A stretch of 64,000 bases of DNA. Origin: Anas platyrhynchos. Its lineage: Eukaryota > Chordata > Aves > Anseriformes > Anatidae. The DNA lies in contig NC_092621.1 of the NCBI RefSeq assembly GCF_047663525.1, positions 12,101,001 to 12,165,000 on the forward strand, given 5' to 3'. This document shows, in pieces, positions 25,454 to 38,489 of this stretch. Position 1 is the first letter of the stretch. The number at the start of each line of letters is the position of its first letter. Under the pieces are notes generated by a model. The model did no database searches and was not told the DNA's origin. It saw only the letters and a program-made list of their open reading frames with translations. Made by a program: the position numbers and the translations under genes.

Positions 25454-26114
25454 AAAGCAGAGCCCACTAGATGGCAATCGCAGGTCTAGGATGGCCAAGA
25501 TCCCTGCAAAGCTCCCCAGGTTTAGTTGTCCGGAAGCGTAAAACAGACAGTACGTACTGACTGTATCATGAGCACACTGGTATTCAGATTTCCTAATATT
25601 TCCTGAGAGCTGTTTAGGGATAATTGTCCAATAAATCTGAGGTTTCTTTGCCACATGCTGAATTGGAAGTGCTGTGCTTTTTCAAACTGTCTCCTTCACG
25701 GATGCTTCAACAGGGTGCAGTTACGCAGATTGACTTGAGCTAATCGAGTAGGTTACCAAGGCCAGAAGGAAGGAGGAAGGCTCCTTCTCTGCCACGTCCC
25801 TCCCATCCCAAACACGGTGAACACCCTCGCTCTGCCAGGTCTGACTTTCCCTGGGCCTGTGCCACTCCGACAGTGCTGTGCCAGGCTGGGGATCCAGGTG
25901 GATCTGTAAAAGGCCCAGCAAGTGCCAGAACAAACACAAGGAAAGGGCAAAACATGTCTGGGATCAGAGAAGTGAGCAAGAGGGGCAGGACTTACCATTC
26001 TTGGTGGCTGGGAGCTGTTAGATGTTACTTGTAGATGTTACTTCAACTTTTTCTTAACAAACCTGCTTTTCTTTGAGGAATACATAGGGTTTTCAGCCAT
26101 GGATATAAAGATCT

Positions 26115-26385
26115 TAATTTTATTTTGGGAGGGACACCAAAGTAGAGGTCTCCCAGTCCAACACACACAGTTCAACACAGGTGAGATCAGGTTGCTCAGG
26201 TACTTTTCTGAGTGTTGAAGATCTCCACGTATGGAAATTCCCTACATCTCTGGTCTCTGAAGATTTGTTCCCCTACACAGAGAAAAAGGTTTTATTTTCA
26301 TCTAATGAAGATTTCTCATGCTCTAGCTCGTGTATCTATTACCTCTTGTCTTACCACTGCACACCTTTTGTGAAGAGTTGACTGG
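26115..26385 (-). mobile_element. Old CR1 LINE fragment, 3' region
   Basis: Diverged minus-strand CR1 3' region. Reading along the plus strand, the order of CR1 blocks is kept: GGAGGGACACC, CCAGTCCAACAC, GATCAGGTTGCTCAGG, GAAGATCTCCA, the degenerate TGTGCTCCAG-like part around 26,320-26,335, and TTACCTCTTGTCTTACCACTG, which corresponds to the CR1 TTGCCTCTTGTCCTG segment. The many substitutions and small gaps indicate an old insertion. Confidence 0.75.
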
Positions 26386-26392
26386 ATCAGCC

Positions 26393-26422
26393 TTACCTAG
26401 TTACTACTTACCTAGTTACTAC
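26393..26422 (+). repeat. 15-bp tandem duplication
   Basis: TTACCTAGTTACTAC is repeated twice head to tail, immediately next to the end of the old CR1 fragment. Confidence 0.9.
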
Positions 26423-29400
26423 TAGTTACCTGGATAAATGTAGACAGTATTAAATCACCTTCACCTTCCAAGGAGTATACTCCCAGAGAAGTTTTACATC
26501 AACAGAGTTTTGCTATCAAGTATCATCATTATTTCATTTAGTTTAAAATGACTTTTTCCATTTTCTGAGCAAAACAAAAACAAAAAAGCAAAGAGCAATA
26601 ACAACAACAACAAACACTTTGCAAAGCACTGGGCAGTTATATACATAAACCTGTCTGATACAATGGTCCTGAAGCAAAGCTCTTTATGTTTCTTAAAAAA
26701 ATAAAATAAAAAATCAGTGCCTGTGGTTCCCCCTATGTGGTTCACTACACCCATTCAAGGAAGTGTGGTTTGCAACACGAGCAGCTGACACCCACACATA
26801 AAGCTTTAATGACTTCAGCTGGGGTGAGGGCTCTGACTCACTAAGAGGGGCTTATTACCAGTCTGGGAGAGCTGACCTGACCACTTGATCCCCCTTTACC
26901 CCACCCTCTTTTGGAGGTTCCTACCCCAATTGCAGACACAGCTAAAGGTCTCCTTAAGCACCACTGCCAGAAACTATAATCCAGCTGTGAAGGTAAACCT
27001 GTACCGATTTTGGTTTTCTTCTGTGCGTGAGGGCTGTGATTTATAATTCATGAACTGCTTTGCTCAGAGATTATCTGGAAATTGATGGACTGATGGAATT
27101 GAAGCTTCATTTCCAGACTCAGGGAGCTCTGGTAATCAGAGCTGAATCATTTAGTCTGTATTGTGCTCATGATGTGAGCAACAAGGAAAAGGAGAGGTTA
27201 TCTCTGCACTCACAGACAATGAATCAACAAAAAGACATAATTAAAGAACTAAAACTGAGGGAGGAGTACAACAGGAGTTCAAAGTCACATGAACTCACTG
27301 TTTATGTTCAAAACAAGTCACCTGGAAAGTGGGAACTTCTGGGTTACTTTGAATTAACCTTGACACTGTAATGTTCCTTCAAAAAAACAGCACAAGATGA
27401 ACATGCTAAAACCCAGTATTGTTGCCAAGTATTTCATTTAGTGAAAATGAAATACTCGATTCTATATGCAAGTAGAGTGGATACTCAATATACTCAAGTC
27501 TCTGTCCTCGATACTCATTCAAGTCTTGATAGGCAAGTAGTAGAGTGGATCTGCAAAAGTGACAGTCTATCTTTCAGATCCTTTATTCATGATTAATGCA
27601 AAACTCCCACTGAAATGTAAGGGTTTGACTGACCATAACTAGTGATTAAATATTGCCACAGCCAGTTTGCAACATAAGTATTCTCCACAACAGGAAAGGG
27701 ATATAAAAGTTTCCCTGAACTCCTATGATTTTCTGTAATTCATACAATGACATCATGATTCCAGGCACTAACTTTTGCACTCACTATCACATGCTGGATG
27801 AATGTTACACCGTCTCACTGCCCCTTCTGGGTCCCTTTGATCCAGGCAGACACACCAGCTGTGGCAGCTGCTGAGCTCTGTCTGGAGGAAGAAAATTGTC
27901 TTCTATGGAAGATTTAAAGATTTTTTTGGTTGATTCATTTGAAGCTGAAATAAACTTTCTGAATTTGTCTCACAAAAATGAAGCACTACCTTTTCTCAAG
28001 CCTATGCAAATTTCATTTTCACAAAATAGAATTGTTTGTATTTTTTATTTCATTATATAATATATGACTTAAAGATGTTTATATACACAAAAACATTGAA
28101 GCAAATGCAGTTTAGCATACAAACTAGAAACATATGTTGAAACAGGACTTTTTTTTTTTTTCTTCTGTCTTTTGAGTTGAAACCTCAGCAAATTCAATTC
28201 CACTTCTGAGAACATTTCAAATTCCACAGGCGGGCAGATCCCAGCAGCCTCTTCCACCGCAGCATGTTTCACCCCTTCCACTGCTGGTGCCTTACTCTAT
28301 TTTCTGAGCTGCTTTGCAGCAATACTGGAGTTACAGGAGTCCTATCACTCGACTCTTTTATACATGGTATCACACTTTTGGGAGAATTGTTTTTAGCAAA
28401 GCTGTGCTAATCTGCTTGAAAGGACGACCTAGCACAGGTCTGCTCAGGACATGGGCCAGCTCTGCCGGGCATGCAGTGAAACACAAATGGAGGCTTTTCT
28501 CAGCTCCAATAATTGCAGCCAGACCTGGTGCTGCTTAATTTAACAGCAAGGCTCTGAGGCCAAGATTTTCTGTTAGCAGAATCACGTGGGAATTGTAAAA
28601 TGCTCAGAATGTCTGAAAATCAGTCGGCTTATTCAGATGGCTGAACAGTGGGCTTCGGAGACACAGCTTCAGGCAGACATTTTCAAATGTCTTGGCTCTA
28701 TCTACTGTAGCAAGCAAGGTGATAGCACAGTTCCTTTATATTGCTTAGAGAAATGCAGGTATTCAGACAACTGAGTCACATTTCTAGCTTTAGAAATCTG
28801 GCCTCTAATTCAGTGATTGCCCCTCTTCCATTTGGGTGCTCATAATTTTATTATGCAAAAGTCAGTCTTTGTTAGGGAATGGAAAAGAGATCAAGCTTAG
28901 CCTTTTAATTGTCTTTTCTTTAGAAATGGGGAAAACGTTTTCACTGCTACTTTTTTTTTTTTTTTTTTTTTTTTGCCTAACAGAAACTAGAAATGATATC
29001 ATGGGGATGTGCTGGCATGGCAAGCCAGTGGTAGGAGAGGTGAGGATGATGTCTCAGGGTAAATATAGGGAAGCAGATACCAACATAAACAGCAAGAGTG
29101 CCCTCCTTTGTCCACATCAATGGGAAGTCCCAGAAAGATTTGTGCCCTGACCAGGTCTTCTACCATCTTTTTTTTAGGATCTGTCTGAACTGCTGCACCT
29201 ATTCCTCAGTCCCCAAGATGTGCAACCATATGGCCACAGGCACGAGACCCTCATCCTCCAGTCACCCATCGGGATGCTGATGTGACACTCAGTCCTGTGA
29301 TCCAGACGGGATGTGATGGACACACATCCAGCTGCGGACACCCAACAGGCTCTGGTCAGAGATGAGATGATAGTTCTTCTCTGGAGCACATCTGATAAGA

Positions 29401-30671
29401 TGCTGGAGGAGAAGGAAGGGTGTATTTCCCTCAAACACCTGCAGTGGATGTGTAGAGGTTGCTTGCTACGTCCTCTGAATCCCACACTTTCATTTGATCC
29501 CCATTCTCTTCAGCAAGGAAACAATGGCATCCTGAGAGCTACAAGCACATAAATGTTAATATTCACAGCTATTCTCCCTCAAAAAGAGGGTGGACCCACC
29601 CCTGCCCTAGCAAAACCAGCCCCTGGTTCATGCTTCCCAGTAACCTTGGTGTTGTTTGGGATAGTGTGAGATGCGAACTCATGATTAAGCAGCAGGGAAA
29701 GGCTGTGTGAACCCTGGCCCCTAACTCTAGCTGGCCCATGCAAATGTGACTTGGATTTAGTTCCCCTGCACAAAGCCCTCTCCTGACCCAAGGTGAGTCC
29801 CAAATTGGCCAGGGGCTGCATGTGGTGGCCTCCATACCCTTTGCCAGGGTTGGAACGGATGCTCTAAGGTCACCACAAGCTGTTTTTATTGCAAGTTCCT
29901 TCTCCTTTCCTGCCAGGCACATTTTCCCTTGAACCATATCCAGGTCTCCACCTGAGCAATACTCACCCGCCACTTCACCACATGTCAAATGCCTGTTCAA
30001 GCACTAAACCAACAATGTCCCTGCAGAGTTTTCATTTATCTGATAGCAAGCAGATTGAAATTACTGGTTACATGCTTACCTCTGCTATGTAAAGCCAAGG
30101 AGCTTTAACTCTTTGCTCACGGCTGACAAAGACTGGCAGGAAGTTTGCCTCCAACACCTCTGCTCTCTCTTATTTCTGCCATATGAAATTACCATTTGGG
30201 AGCAAGAAGTAGCTTTTCACTGGCAGAGAAGTTGAACCTTGAAATATCCTCCTTCAACTCCAGAAGCCGTGATTCCCACTACCCATGTTAGCCTGCTACA
30301 TAAGGTTTTCAAAGCTCTGCTCTTGAAAGGGAAGGCTCCCTTGGTAATGTACACAGGCTAGCACTACACAATGCATTCTCATTTCATTCACTCTATTTTG
30401 GAGAATTAATATGTTATTTGGGAGCTCTGGCAGATTACAACCTGCCATGTGCCAACAGTGCTATCCTGATGCAAAAATAAAAGCTCTATACCAAGATGAC
30501 AAACAAGACACAAAAAACAGTAATTCACCACAAATCAGCACTGGTAGAGCTGCACCTACAGAACCCGTCTGTTTTAGGAAAATGTTCTTCATAAAAGGGG
30601 TAGACCAAGTGGTGCAAGGATGCCAAGAAGAATGAACAGCTGTCTGGAAACTGTTTTCTTTCCAGAGAAAT
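26423..30671. other. Intergenic stretch without recognisable genes
   Basis: No exon, RNA gene or transposon recognised. A 103-codon frame at 27,060-27,371 has a lysine/glutamate-rich middle but no start context, domain or splice support. A T24 run lies at 28,951-28,974. Confidence 0.5.
28951..28974 (+). repeat. Poly-T run, 24 bases
   Basis: Uninterrupted T24, followed by GCCTAACAG. It looks like a pyrimidine tract before an AG, but no convincing exon follows. Confidence 0.9.
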
Positions 30672-30838
30672 TGAAATAATGGAGCAGGTTACCTTGGGAG
30701 TCTGATGAGGTTTCTAAGAACAAGTTAGAGAAATTCTTTTGGAAATGGTTAAATTATATCTGATCCTATCTTCTAACAGGGGAAGTGACTAGCTGGCCCT
30801 TCAACATCCCTTCTAGAGCTATTTTTGTGTTTCCATGA
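30672..30838 (+). mobile_element. Ancient CR1-like fragment, 3' region
   Basis: A heavily diverged plus-strand remnant keeps the block order of the older CR1 subfamilies known from turtles and birds: TGGAGCAGGTTACCTTGGGA, GAGGTTTCTAAGAACAAGTTAGA, AATGGTTAAATTATATCTGATCCT, ACAGGGGAAGTGACTAGCTGG and ATCCCTTCTAGAGCTAT. These correspond to the usual region ending in CCCTTCCAGCCCTA. The decay is stronger than in the other copies of this window. Confidence 0.65.
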
Positions 30839-31433
30839 CAACTCTTTTTCAGATAAAATTTTTCATTGTATCACCGGGGTATTCTAAGGTGACTCATGGA
30901 AGGCAGTTTATGGGGGTTGATACTTAACACCCACATGTGAATAGCTAATAACTTTTTTTCCCTAGACTGATCCTCTTATTAATTATTTGAGGACACTTCC
31001 ATATAAATCTGTCGTTAAACCATTTTCATCATATTTCCATCCCCCCACTGAAATTCAGCCAAAGATGGGATGACAGCAACAAGATCACACCCACTTTCAG
31101 TAGGACAGAGAGGGAAGAATAACGTTTCCTGTAGTCGCTACCAAAGGAAGTTCATTTAAGCAAGATTTTCCAGCTGGAATTTGCCCAGGTATGCCAGGGT
31201 TCACATCATTGCTCTTTAAAAAATAACAAATGGCCAGAGAGGATTTGACTTCTCATTGCCTTGCAGAGATAGGAGCTCCAGCTGAGCAGCATCTTTTCCT
31301 CCCTGGGGAAGGGACCTGAGGTGGGACTAGACACGCTGCAGAACCAGTGCCGATGACGTTGCCAGCTTGGACATACTGGAAAAGAAGCTAAAGAAGAAGC
31401 TGCAATCCGCAGGAACACACATCAGCCAGGACT

Positions 31434-32021
31434 GATAAAGAAATACTCAGTAAGCAAGTATTCTTGGCCAGAGACCGAGCTCTTACAAGAGGTTTCCACA
31501 ATAGCGGTAGCATAAAGGGTGAAAACAGCTATCGAGTGACTGAGAGCTGGTGGTACAAGCGTAGAGGGTGAGGTCAGATATTGCAGGTGAGATGGGAGAA
31601 ATTCGCTTTGTCCTTTAGGGACAAGCTGGAATTTTCCTCCTAATGGGTATTCTACACCCTCCTTACGTAACTGTAGGAAAATGCTGGTTAAACAGATGCT
31701 GGGCTGCTACCCTGAGCGATCTCTTAACTGGCCTGGCAGGCGGCTTGGCAATGGCCTAGGATCCAAAGGCCTGGATGGAAAACTCTGAAACAGAAGCTGC
31801 TCGCCACGTAGCACATTGGCATCCTGCGGAAAAGACCTTGGCCTGGAACCAGGTACTTCTGAGTAACAAAACCAGCCGCAGGACGAGCTAGCACGGACAC
31901 TTTGTAACTGTAATTTACAGACAGCTTAAGCACTTTTCGTTGGTGACAAAAGTACAGGAGTAGCGAGACTGTCCGAGCACCTACATAGATGTTAAGACAG
32001 AGATTACAGAGTGATGTTACA
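31434..32021. mobile_element. Candidate solo LTR (unproven)
   Basis: A 588-bp block begins TGATAAAG and ends TGTTACA, the TG...CA termini typical of LTRs. On the minus strand it would run from TGTAACA to CTTTATCA. It has about 17 CpG dinucleotides, far denser than the surrounding desert, which would fit a comparatively recent insertion. I do not see a matching target-site duplication (left flank AGGAC, right flank CACCC), a clear polyadenylation signal, a primer-binding site or any gag/pol coding remnant. It may therefore be an LTR, another repeat, or a CpG-rich regulatory piece. Confidence 0.25.
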
Positions 32022-35000
32022 CACCCGTTAAAAAAAAAAAAACAAACAACCATTTGCCTCTCCCTCCAAATTGTTTTTCTTTATTTTTTTTCCTTTTGCT
32101 GCACACCACCCCACTTTAGTCTCACAGGAGCTTCCCACAGGGCCAAGCCAGGCCATGTGCCCACATGGTGCATCTGCTGGTCCCCCAGCACATTCCCGGT
32201 GATGTTTTGCAGACCTCCTTGGGTGGAGGTGCGGCAGCTATGGTGAAAGCTGGGCCACCTGGGCCAGGCAAGGAGTTTTCCCCTGCAGCTGCTCTTGTTG
32301 AATCAGCATATAGCAGCAATTGCTTGAGGAGCTGGGCCTGATTCACATCTCGCTTGGACTAATATTTCAGTTGGGAATGTATCGGTGTGCAGCTGCTGTA
32401 AGCAAGGTCAAAGTGAGCTCTTACGCACAAAAGGAAATAGAGAACGGAGGCAGCTCTGGGTCAAAGTCATAGGAAAGGCACGGTGGTGCTTAATTGCACG
32501 TATAGTTACTCTATACATTATGTCATATGTTATGCTTTTCCTGCTCCTGCAGCCAGCCAGCAATCTGGGACTAAGCTGTGGAGGAAATTGACTTTAGTTC
32601 CTCCACCTGTCCGCTGTGTGGCTTGGGGAGACTCTCCATCACCTCATGCTTCTGGGAGCATGGGGACACAGGCTGGGACAGCTCCATTGCTGTCTTCTTC
32701 TTTAACTAAAATAACACAGTCATCTTTTTTAACTGCTGGCACCCAAGGAACACACAGAAAGTGAAAATGCTGTAGATTAAAAGGCACCGCTGTGTCCTTC
32801 ATAGCAGCGTGTAGAAATGAGATGAGGATGCTGGATGAGACAACACATAGGCAGCAGAAGGTGTTCTTGGGCTGTGCTTCTCAGTATTACCAAGAGTGAG
32901 GGATTCTATCTGTAATTCTAGCTCCTTCAGATTAGGTATCTCTGGTCTGAGGGATTTGTTTTGATTCCTCGTGTAGTGAACAGATAGAGAATGGCAGCTG
33001 CAAAGGGGGTGATTCAGCCCACCCTAAAATAGATGGAGTGAGTCATCCCCAGACAGGCTTATCGCCTGCCACCGATTATAGAGAGAGACCAGACAAATTG
33101 CTTAGGTGAGATGCCATTGCTTTTAGATGGCTAAAATTAAACAAGTGGTATTCCAGTCTGTAGTCACAAAGGTCTTTAGGTCTTCTGCCCAGTGATTCTG
33201 GTAAAAGATAGCAGCTTTTCCATCTTTCACTTGCAGTGAAATGACATCAAGTGTTCTTGCATATTTGGAAAAGCACGGTCCAAGCAGGGTTTCAGCTCTC
33301 AGTGCAATTAGAAGAATTCCCGAGGAGGACAAATAGGGCCCCAGGCAGCTGAGCCCAAAGAAAATCCAGGCTAAATTATCTGAGGTCCACAGACACTTAG
33401 CAGAATGCTGAACATTTATTTTTAGAAAAAAAAGCATTTTCTTGGAACATTTTCCTTCAACCAACATGCAGGGTGAAAACATGAGAGGCAAAGATTGGAG
33501 TGAGGGGGATTTTCCTGGGGTCTGAGCCTCAGCAGCACATCCAACAGACCAGGAGATGGGCAGCAGCACCACAACACAGGGCTGGGTGCTACAGCGGTGG
33601 AGCCTTGGGTGTCGTGGGCATGTCTGGTGCCCCTGCATATGCCCAGAGTCACCAGCACCACTTGCCATCATGGCTAAACAAATACACTATGAGGAAGTCT
33701 GCACCCTGACCCCTGTTTTCCCCTTCTCCTCTCCTGATGGCTTTCTACGGCAGCTGTACAGAAACGGTGTGAGTTTCAAGCAGTCTCTGACCTCCTGACA
33801 GAGGAGCAAGGCTTGCCAGAGAAGAGAAGAAATGTAGCCGTGTCCCTTCTTAAAGCTTCAGCATGTTTTACAAAATTATAAATAATAGACCATTGCATAG
33901 CTCAGGGCGAAGCTGTTAAAAACAAGTCGGGTTGGTTCTGCTGGATAAGGTACAGAGCAGGAAGGTTACGCAGCAAAATGTCACAGCCCAGAAAATAAGC
34001 TGGCAGTGGGATGCAAGGAGCGAGCTGAGTTCCCATGCTGAGGCAGGGAGCAGAACGAAGCCTTCACATCACCAAGCACATTTCCTGCAGCATTGATATG
34101 TGCTTTGGTTGCATTTTCCAAGCGACACATGCTAAGGCAGCAGAGTTGCAGAAGGACAAAGCCAAGGGTCAGTGGTATTTTCTCTGCGGAGCCTGTGGTG
34201 GAAGCTGAGAAGTCCCAGTGTAAGCAAAAGTTTTAGCGCTGCAAGGGGCACAGCGTAGGCACAGGCTTAGCACCTACAGGATGAGGGTGAGCTGCTGCTT
34301 CGAAGTGTCTGGAGCACAAAACAAAAGAAAAAAAAAAAATCAGCACAGCTATGTTGAAACCAGGGTGGTTCATACAGCAAAAATCTCTGACAGCTTTCAG
34401 GGTAAAATCATTTCTGGAACAGCTGTGGTGGTTTAAAGTGTTAACTCCTGTGATGAGGGAGGTCTCCATCACTTCCGAGGACAGGAAGAATTAAAAAAAG
34501 CATCCCACAATCCCAGGGCTCTCTGACCTGGGAGGCTCAGACCACCTGGTAGGTAGCTACACGAGGGAGCAATCCACTGAACAGTTGCACCAGCAAGGAG
34601 TTAAAATTTTTGCTTCCCCTTCATTTAGACAAACCAGTCTGCTTGTGGTTGGCCTTGAAGAAAAAGCAGGCTGTGGTATGTGGGCTTCTGGTCCAGGTTC
34701 AGGCCACATTCGTGCTGTGGTGAGAGACCAGCATGGCCAGGCTGCCGTGAGCATCCTCCCCGAGCTCTTTGCTTGAGGTTGGCAGCAGCCCTCCGGCCGC
34801 CTGCTCCTGTCACGGATGGACACGCTGGGATGCGATGTCCCCAGCATCTCTCTGCACTGTGAGCCAGGCTTGTCCAACCAAGACTATTCTGCATTTGTTT
34901 TCCCATTCCTGGAGCCTGTGGCAAACAGAAAAAAAAAATAAAAATATGAAAGCAGTGAGTTAACAGCTCTTGGAGCAACCCTTCCAGCAGTGCTGGGTGT

Positions 35001-38000
35001 GCCTTCCTATTTATGCTTGACAAGTGTTTTTCTGGCACCAGAGGGAGGACAAGGGCAGTGGCACACTCTTTGCAGCAATGTGCAGGGGCAGTGAGGAGCC
35101 CAGTGGGCTCACACCCTACGGAGATCGCGCTTCTGTGGAGAGATCCCCATCCGAACAGCCTCCTCAGACCGAAACCTTGGGGCAAAGCAACAGGAAAAAA
35201 TGCTCTGTGTTAACACTGCCCTGCAGAAAGTTGTTTCGGAAACTGTCATCCTCGCCAAGTGTAAAAACAGGCATTTTACCTACAGGAAATGAGTCCTGCC
35301 AGACAACAAGCTATCACAACCCTTCCAGGCGGAGTCCACGCTCTGAAGGAACTGCGTGGCAGGAGGAAGCGGGTTAAGGAGCAGGCAGCACTCAGAGGCA
35401 CTCAGAGGGAGAGGAAGGAGTCAGGCAGCTCCTGAGGATGAAAAGAGGCATAGGGAAGGCATGACAGGGCTCCTAGACGTGGTTTGGTTTCTTCCCTGAT
35501 GTATCAGGGATAGTTAAATAAACTACAGGCACCGGTGGGAGTCCCAGGCGCAAAAGTGTGCTGAGTAACAATGTGCAATGGGGCAGCGACTGCGGCTTCA
35601 AATGCAATGAAACACAGGAATATTAAAATGAATATTAAAACTCTTTCTGCCCTCTGCTCCCTGGGCTGACCACACTCATCCCTCTTCTCTGGCATGATCT
35701 GGAGTGGAGCAGGGCTGTCTGCATGCTGTCTGAGCCTCAGAGTGGGTTTATGCCCCGTTTCCGAGAGGGACAGAGGTGAGTTGCACCATGGAGCAGTAGT
35801 GCCAGGGATGTGACTCCATTTCCCAGGTAAATCAGGTCGCAAGGGAAGCAGGCAGCTTGTGACTGTCCAAGAGACACAGCTGCACAGTCAGCCCTGAGCC
35901 TCACTGCCCCTTTGTCTGAGACTTGTGGTGTCACACTACGAGGTGAATCATTACACTGTTTTTCCTTGGTTTTATGAAAGATGCGAGTGGTATTGCCCAT
36001 GGCTGTTACATGATCTGCTTCCTCTTTAAAACATTCTTCCAAGAACAACATTCCTACCCTATTATCTTCTCTTTTCTCTCCTCTCCCCTTCTTCCTAATC
36101 CCTTCTCCACAGACCAGTCATTTGTCACTGTTTTCTCAGACTAAATTCCCCACCAAACCCTCCTCCACCACCGGGGGTGGAGGAAGGGGCCTGCAAGCTT
36201 CCTGCATAGCTCTCCTCCAGGCTTCATGAAGCCTTGCACAACCAATGCTGCCCTCTCCAAAACGGCACTCTTCCTCTCTCAAAACGTATCTCAGGGTACT
36301 AGGAGGGCAGCAGAGTGGCTTGTGGGTGCCAGGAAGGCTTAGCACGGGATGCTGCAGAAATAGGGGGTGAGTTTGTTCTGCTCCTCTCTGCCTGCAGCTT
36401 GCCCAGGCTTTCTGCACTCTGGGCAGCTGTAGCTTTTTAATCAAAACAACCACCCTGCAGCCTCTATTTGGTTTTGATTTGCAGGAGGGAAATTACCAGC
36501 AGCTAATAAGCTAATGTAACTTTTACTGGGAGGCCAGGTACGTAGCCTGCTAACGTTGACAGACTTGATCACGTACATTTAACTGGAGCACTTTGCTGCA
36601 GGATTTTGTACAGATGTTTCCAAAGGGCTGAAGGAAGAGGGGTCAGGGGACTCACATCCACACGAGATTCAGGTAGGTCTCAGGCTAGGGTTGCTTGTCA
36701 AGGAAAAGAGGGCAGGGAGAAGAGGTAAAACAGACTATACATAGTCTATCACTGCTGTGGTTTTGGTCTCTCAAGATTAATTAACTTCACAGGGAGCAGG
36801 CAGAAAGCAGCTCTAACTTGCACTCTAATTGCAAGCAGTGCAGCCACAGCGTGAGGAACAAGGAGGTGCCACTACTCCTTGGAAGTCACAAGCCTGAAAT
36901 CAGTTGCCATTGCTCACAGCTGAGGTCTAAGAGCGTGCTTTCACTTGTGTCCCTCTCAACAACCACCGCCAGCAGCTAGGAAAAGTCCTTGGCCAGGGCG
37001 TGGAGGGAAAAAGCCAAAGGCTCTTGTTTAAACCAGTTCTGTGCTTGTGTTGCTTCAGAGGAGCCACCCCAACCACCATGGACAAACCAGAGAACAATGT
37101 TAGACCCTCAGGACTTGATCCCATTTCCTGGGAAGCCAGTGACTAACCTGCCAGGAATGGCTGTGGTGGGAGATTTCTGCTGCTCGGTCCTGCTGCCCCA
37201 TAGACCACCTCTGAGGAGCAATGGAGGAGCTCCCCAGTGAGCACACTTCTTTGCATTGCCCAATAACAGTGCAAATATCACTGATCTTTCCCATCTGTCC
37301 TTCCCAGCCCAAGCACCTTGCCTCTCGCTGCACGGATCAGCATTAACACGATGCTGGTGGAGACTGGACATGGAGAGGACATGGAAGGGATGGGGTGAAC
37401 TCCCCTGGCAATGGCATTTGAAATTTCCCCTCCAGCAGAGCCCCATCTCTCTCTGTGCAGAGAAAGAAGTGGCCAAGGAGTCGCAAGCTTTCTTTAGTGG
37501 GGAGAGATGAAACCTTGAACTGACCTGCCTTCGTGTATGAAAAATGAGAGCAGAAACGTGGGAAGAAAAAACTTGTTTCATACCAGCTTTCGAACCCTTC
37601 ATACCAGAGGACCTCAGTTCATCTAAACGTGGGGATTTGAAGCTCACATTTCATCCCTGAGAGAGGCTAAAACACACACCCCTCCTTGCCTTCCTTCTGA
37701 GTCAGTGTCAGAAAGCAGAGTCTGCACACTGGAAAGCCCCCTGTGCTCCGGCAATGACGGCAAATTTCCATTCCTGGAAATCCCCCGCCGGCTCCAGCAG
37801 CCCTGGCTGGGGAGGAGAGCCAGGGCTGACCACTGTCGCCTTCCCGGAAAGCCCAAGCAGGGGGCAGGGGTTGCAAGGAGCATTGCTGGCAGCCGGGCAT
37901 AGCAGGACCGGGGGCTGCAGGGGAATTTTCCTTTTCCTTCCTCTCCCAGCCTCCTTTTTGGGACAGAAATTACCAGGGGTCAGCTGAGACGCAGCAGTTT

Positions 38001-38211
38001 GTTGAGGGGGACCAGCATCTGCTTCCTCCACCTTTTCACTTTGTTTATGTATGTATATTACTGTCTGGAAGAAATGTCTTGTACATTCCAGACAGCAATA
38101 ACAAAATCTATTCAGTGTGGAGGGAACGGGGATGGTGGGTAAGGCAACACAGGCAGCCCAAGCTAAGCCTCTGGCTGTGCAAAGGTGACAGGATAGTGGT
38201 TCTGCACTGTT
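32022..38211. other. Intergenic stretch without recognisable genes
   Basis: Somewhat GC-richer than the left half, giving several overlapping open frames of 100-190 codons on both strands (for example 33,123-33,671 and 34,625-35,185 on the minus strand). None has a recognisable domain, and they shadow each other. No transposon is recognised. Confidence 0.5.
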
Positions 38212-38489
38212 CCTTCCCTTCCCTTCCCTTCCCTTCCCTTCCCTTCCCTTCCCTTCCCTTCCCTTCCCTTCCCTTCCCTTCCCTTCCCTTCCCTTCCCTT
38301 CCCTTCCCTTCCCTTCCCTTCCCTTCCCTTCCCTTCCCTTCCCTTCCCTTCCCTTCCCTTCCCTTCCCTTCCCTTCCCTTCCCTTCCCTTCCCTTCCCTT
38401 CCCTTCCCTTCCCTTCCCTTCCCTTCCCTTCCCTTCCCTTCCCTTCCCTTCCCTTCCCTTCCCTTCCCTTCCCTTCCCTTCCCTTCCCT
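38212..38489 (+). repeat. (CCCTT)n / (AAGGG)n pentanucleotide array, about 55 copies
   Basis: A nearly perfect array of CCCTT units, about 278 bp long, starts after TGCACTGTT and ends in CCCTCC. On the minus strand it is (AAGGG)n. A period of 5 is coprime to 3 and contains no stop codon in any phase, so all three frames of each strand are open. They give cyclic versions of PFPSL (plus) and GREGK (minus), which explains the long but meaningless open frames at 37,708-38,616 and 38,079-38,510. The G-rich strand has four or more GGG tracts with 2-base spacers, so quadruplex or triplex folding is plausible. Confidence 0.97.

Noticed and set aside
27060..27371. 103-codon plus-strand frame with a Lys/Glu-rich middle
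   Set aside because: No recognisable family, no splice or promoter support, and an amino-acid make-up expected from AG-rich intergenic DNA.
33123..33671. 182-codon minus-strand open frame
   Set aside because: No domain, no start or splice support, and it overlaps other open frames on both strands; typical of a moderately GC-rich intergenic region.
34625..35185. 186-codon minus-strand open frame
   Set aside because: Same reasons: overlapping frames on both strands and no recognisable family.
38212..38489. CRISPR array
   Set aside because: The repeat has no spacers; it is a pure pentanucleotide microsatellite in a vertebrate-type genome.
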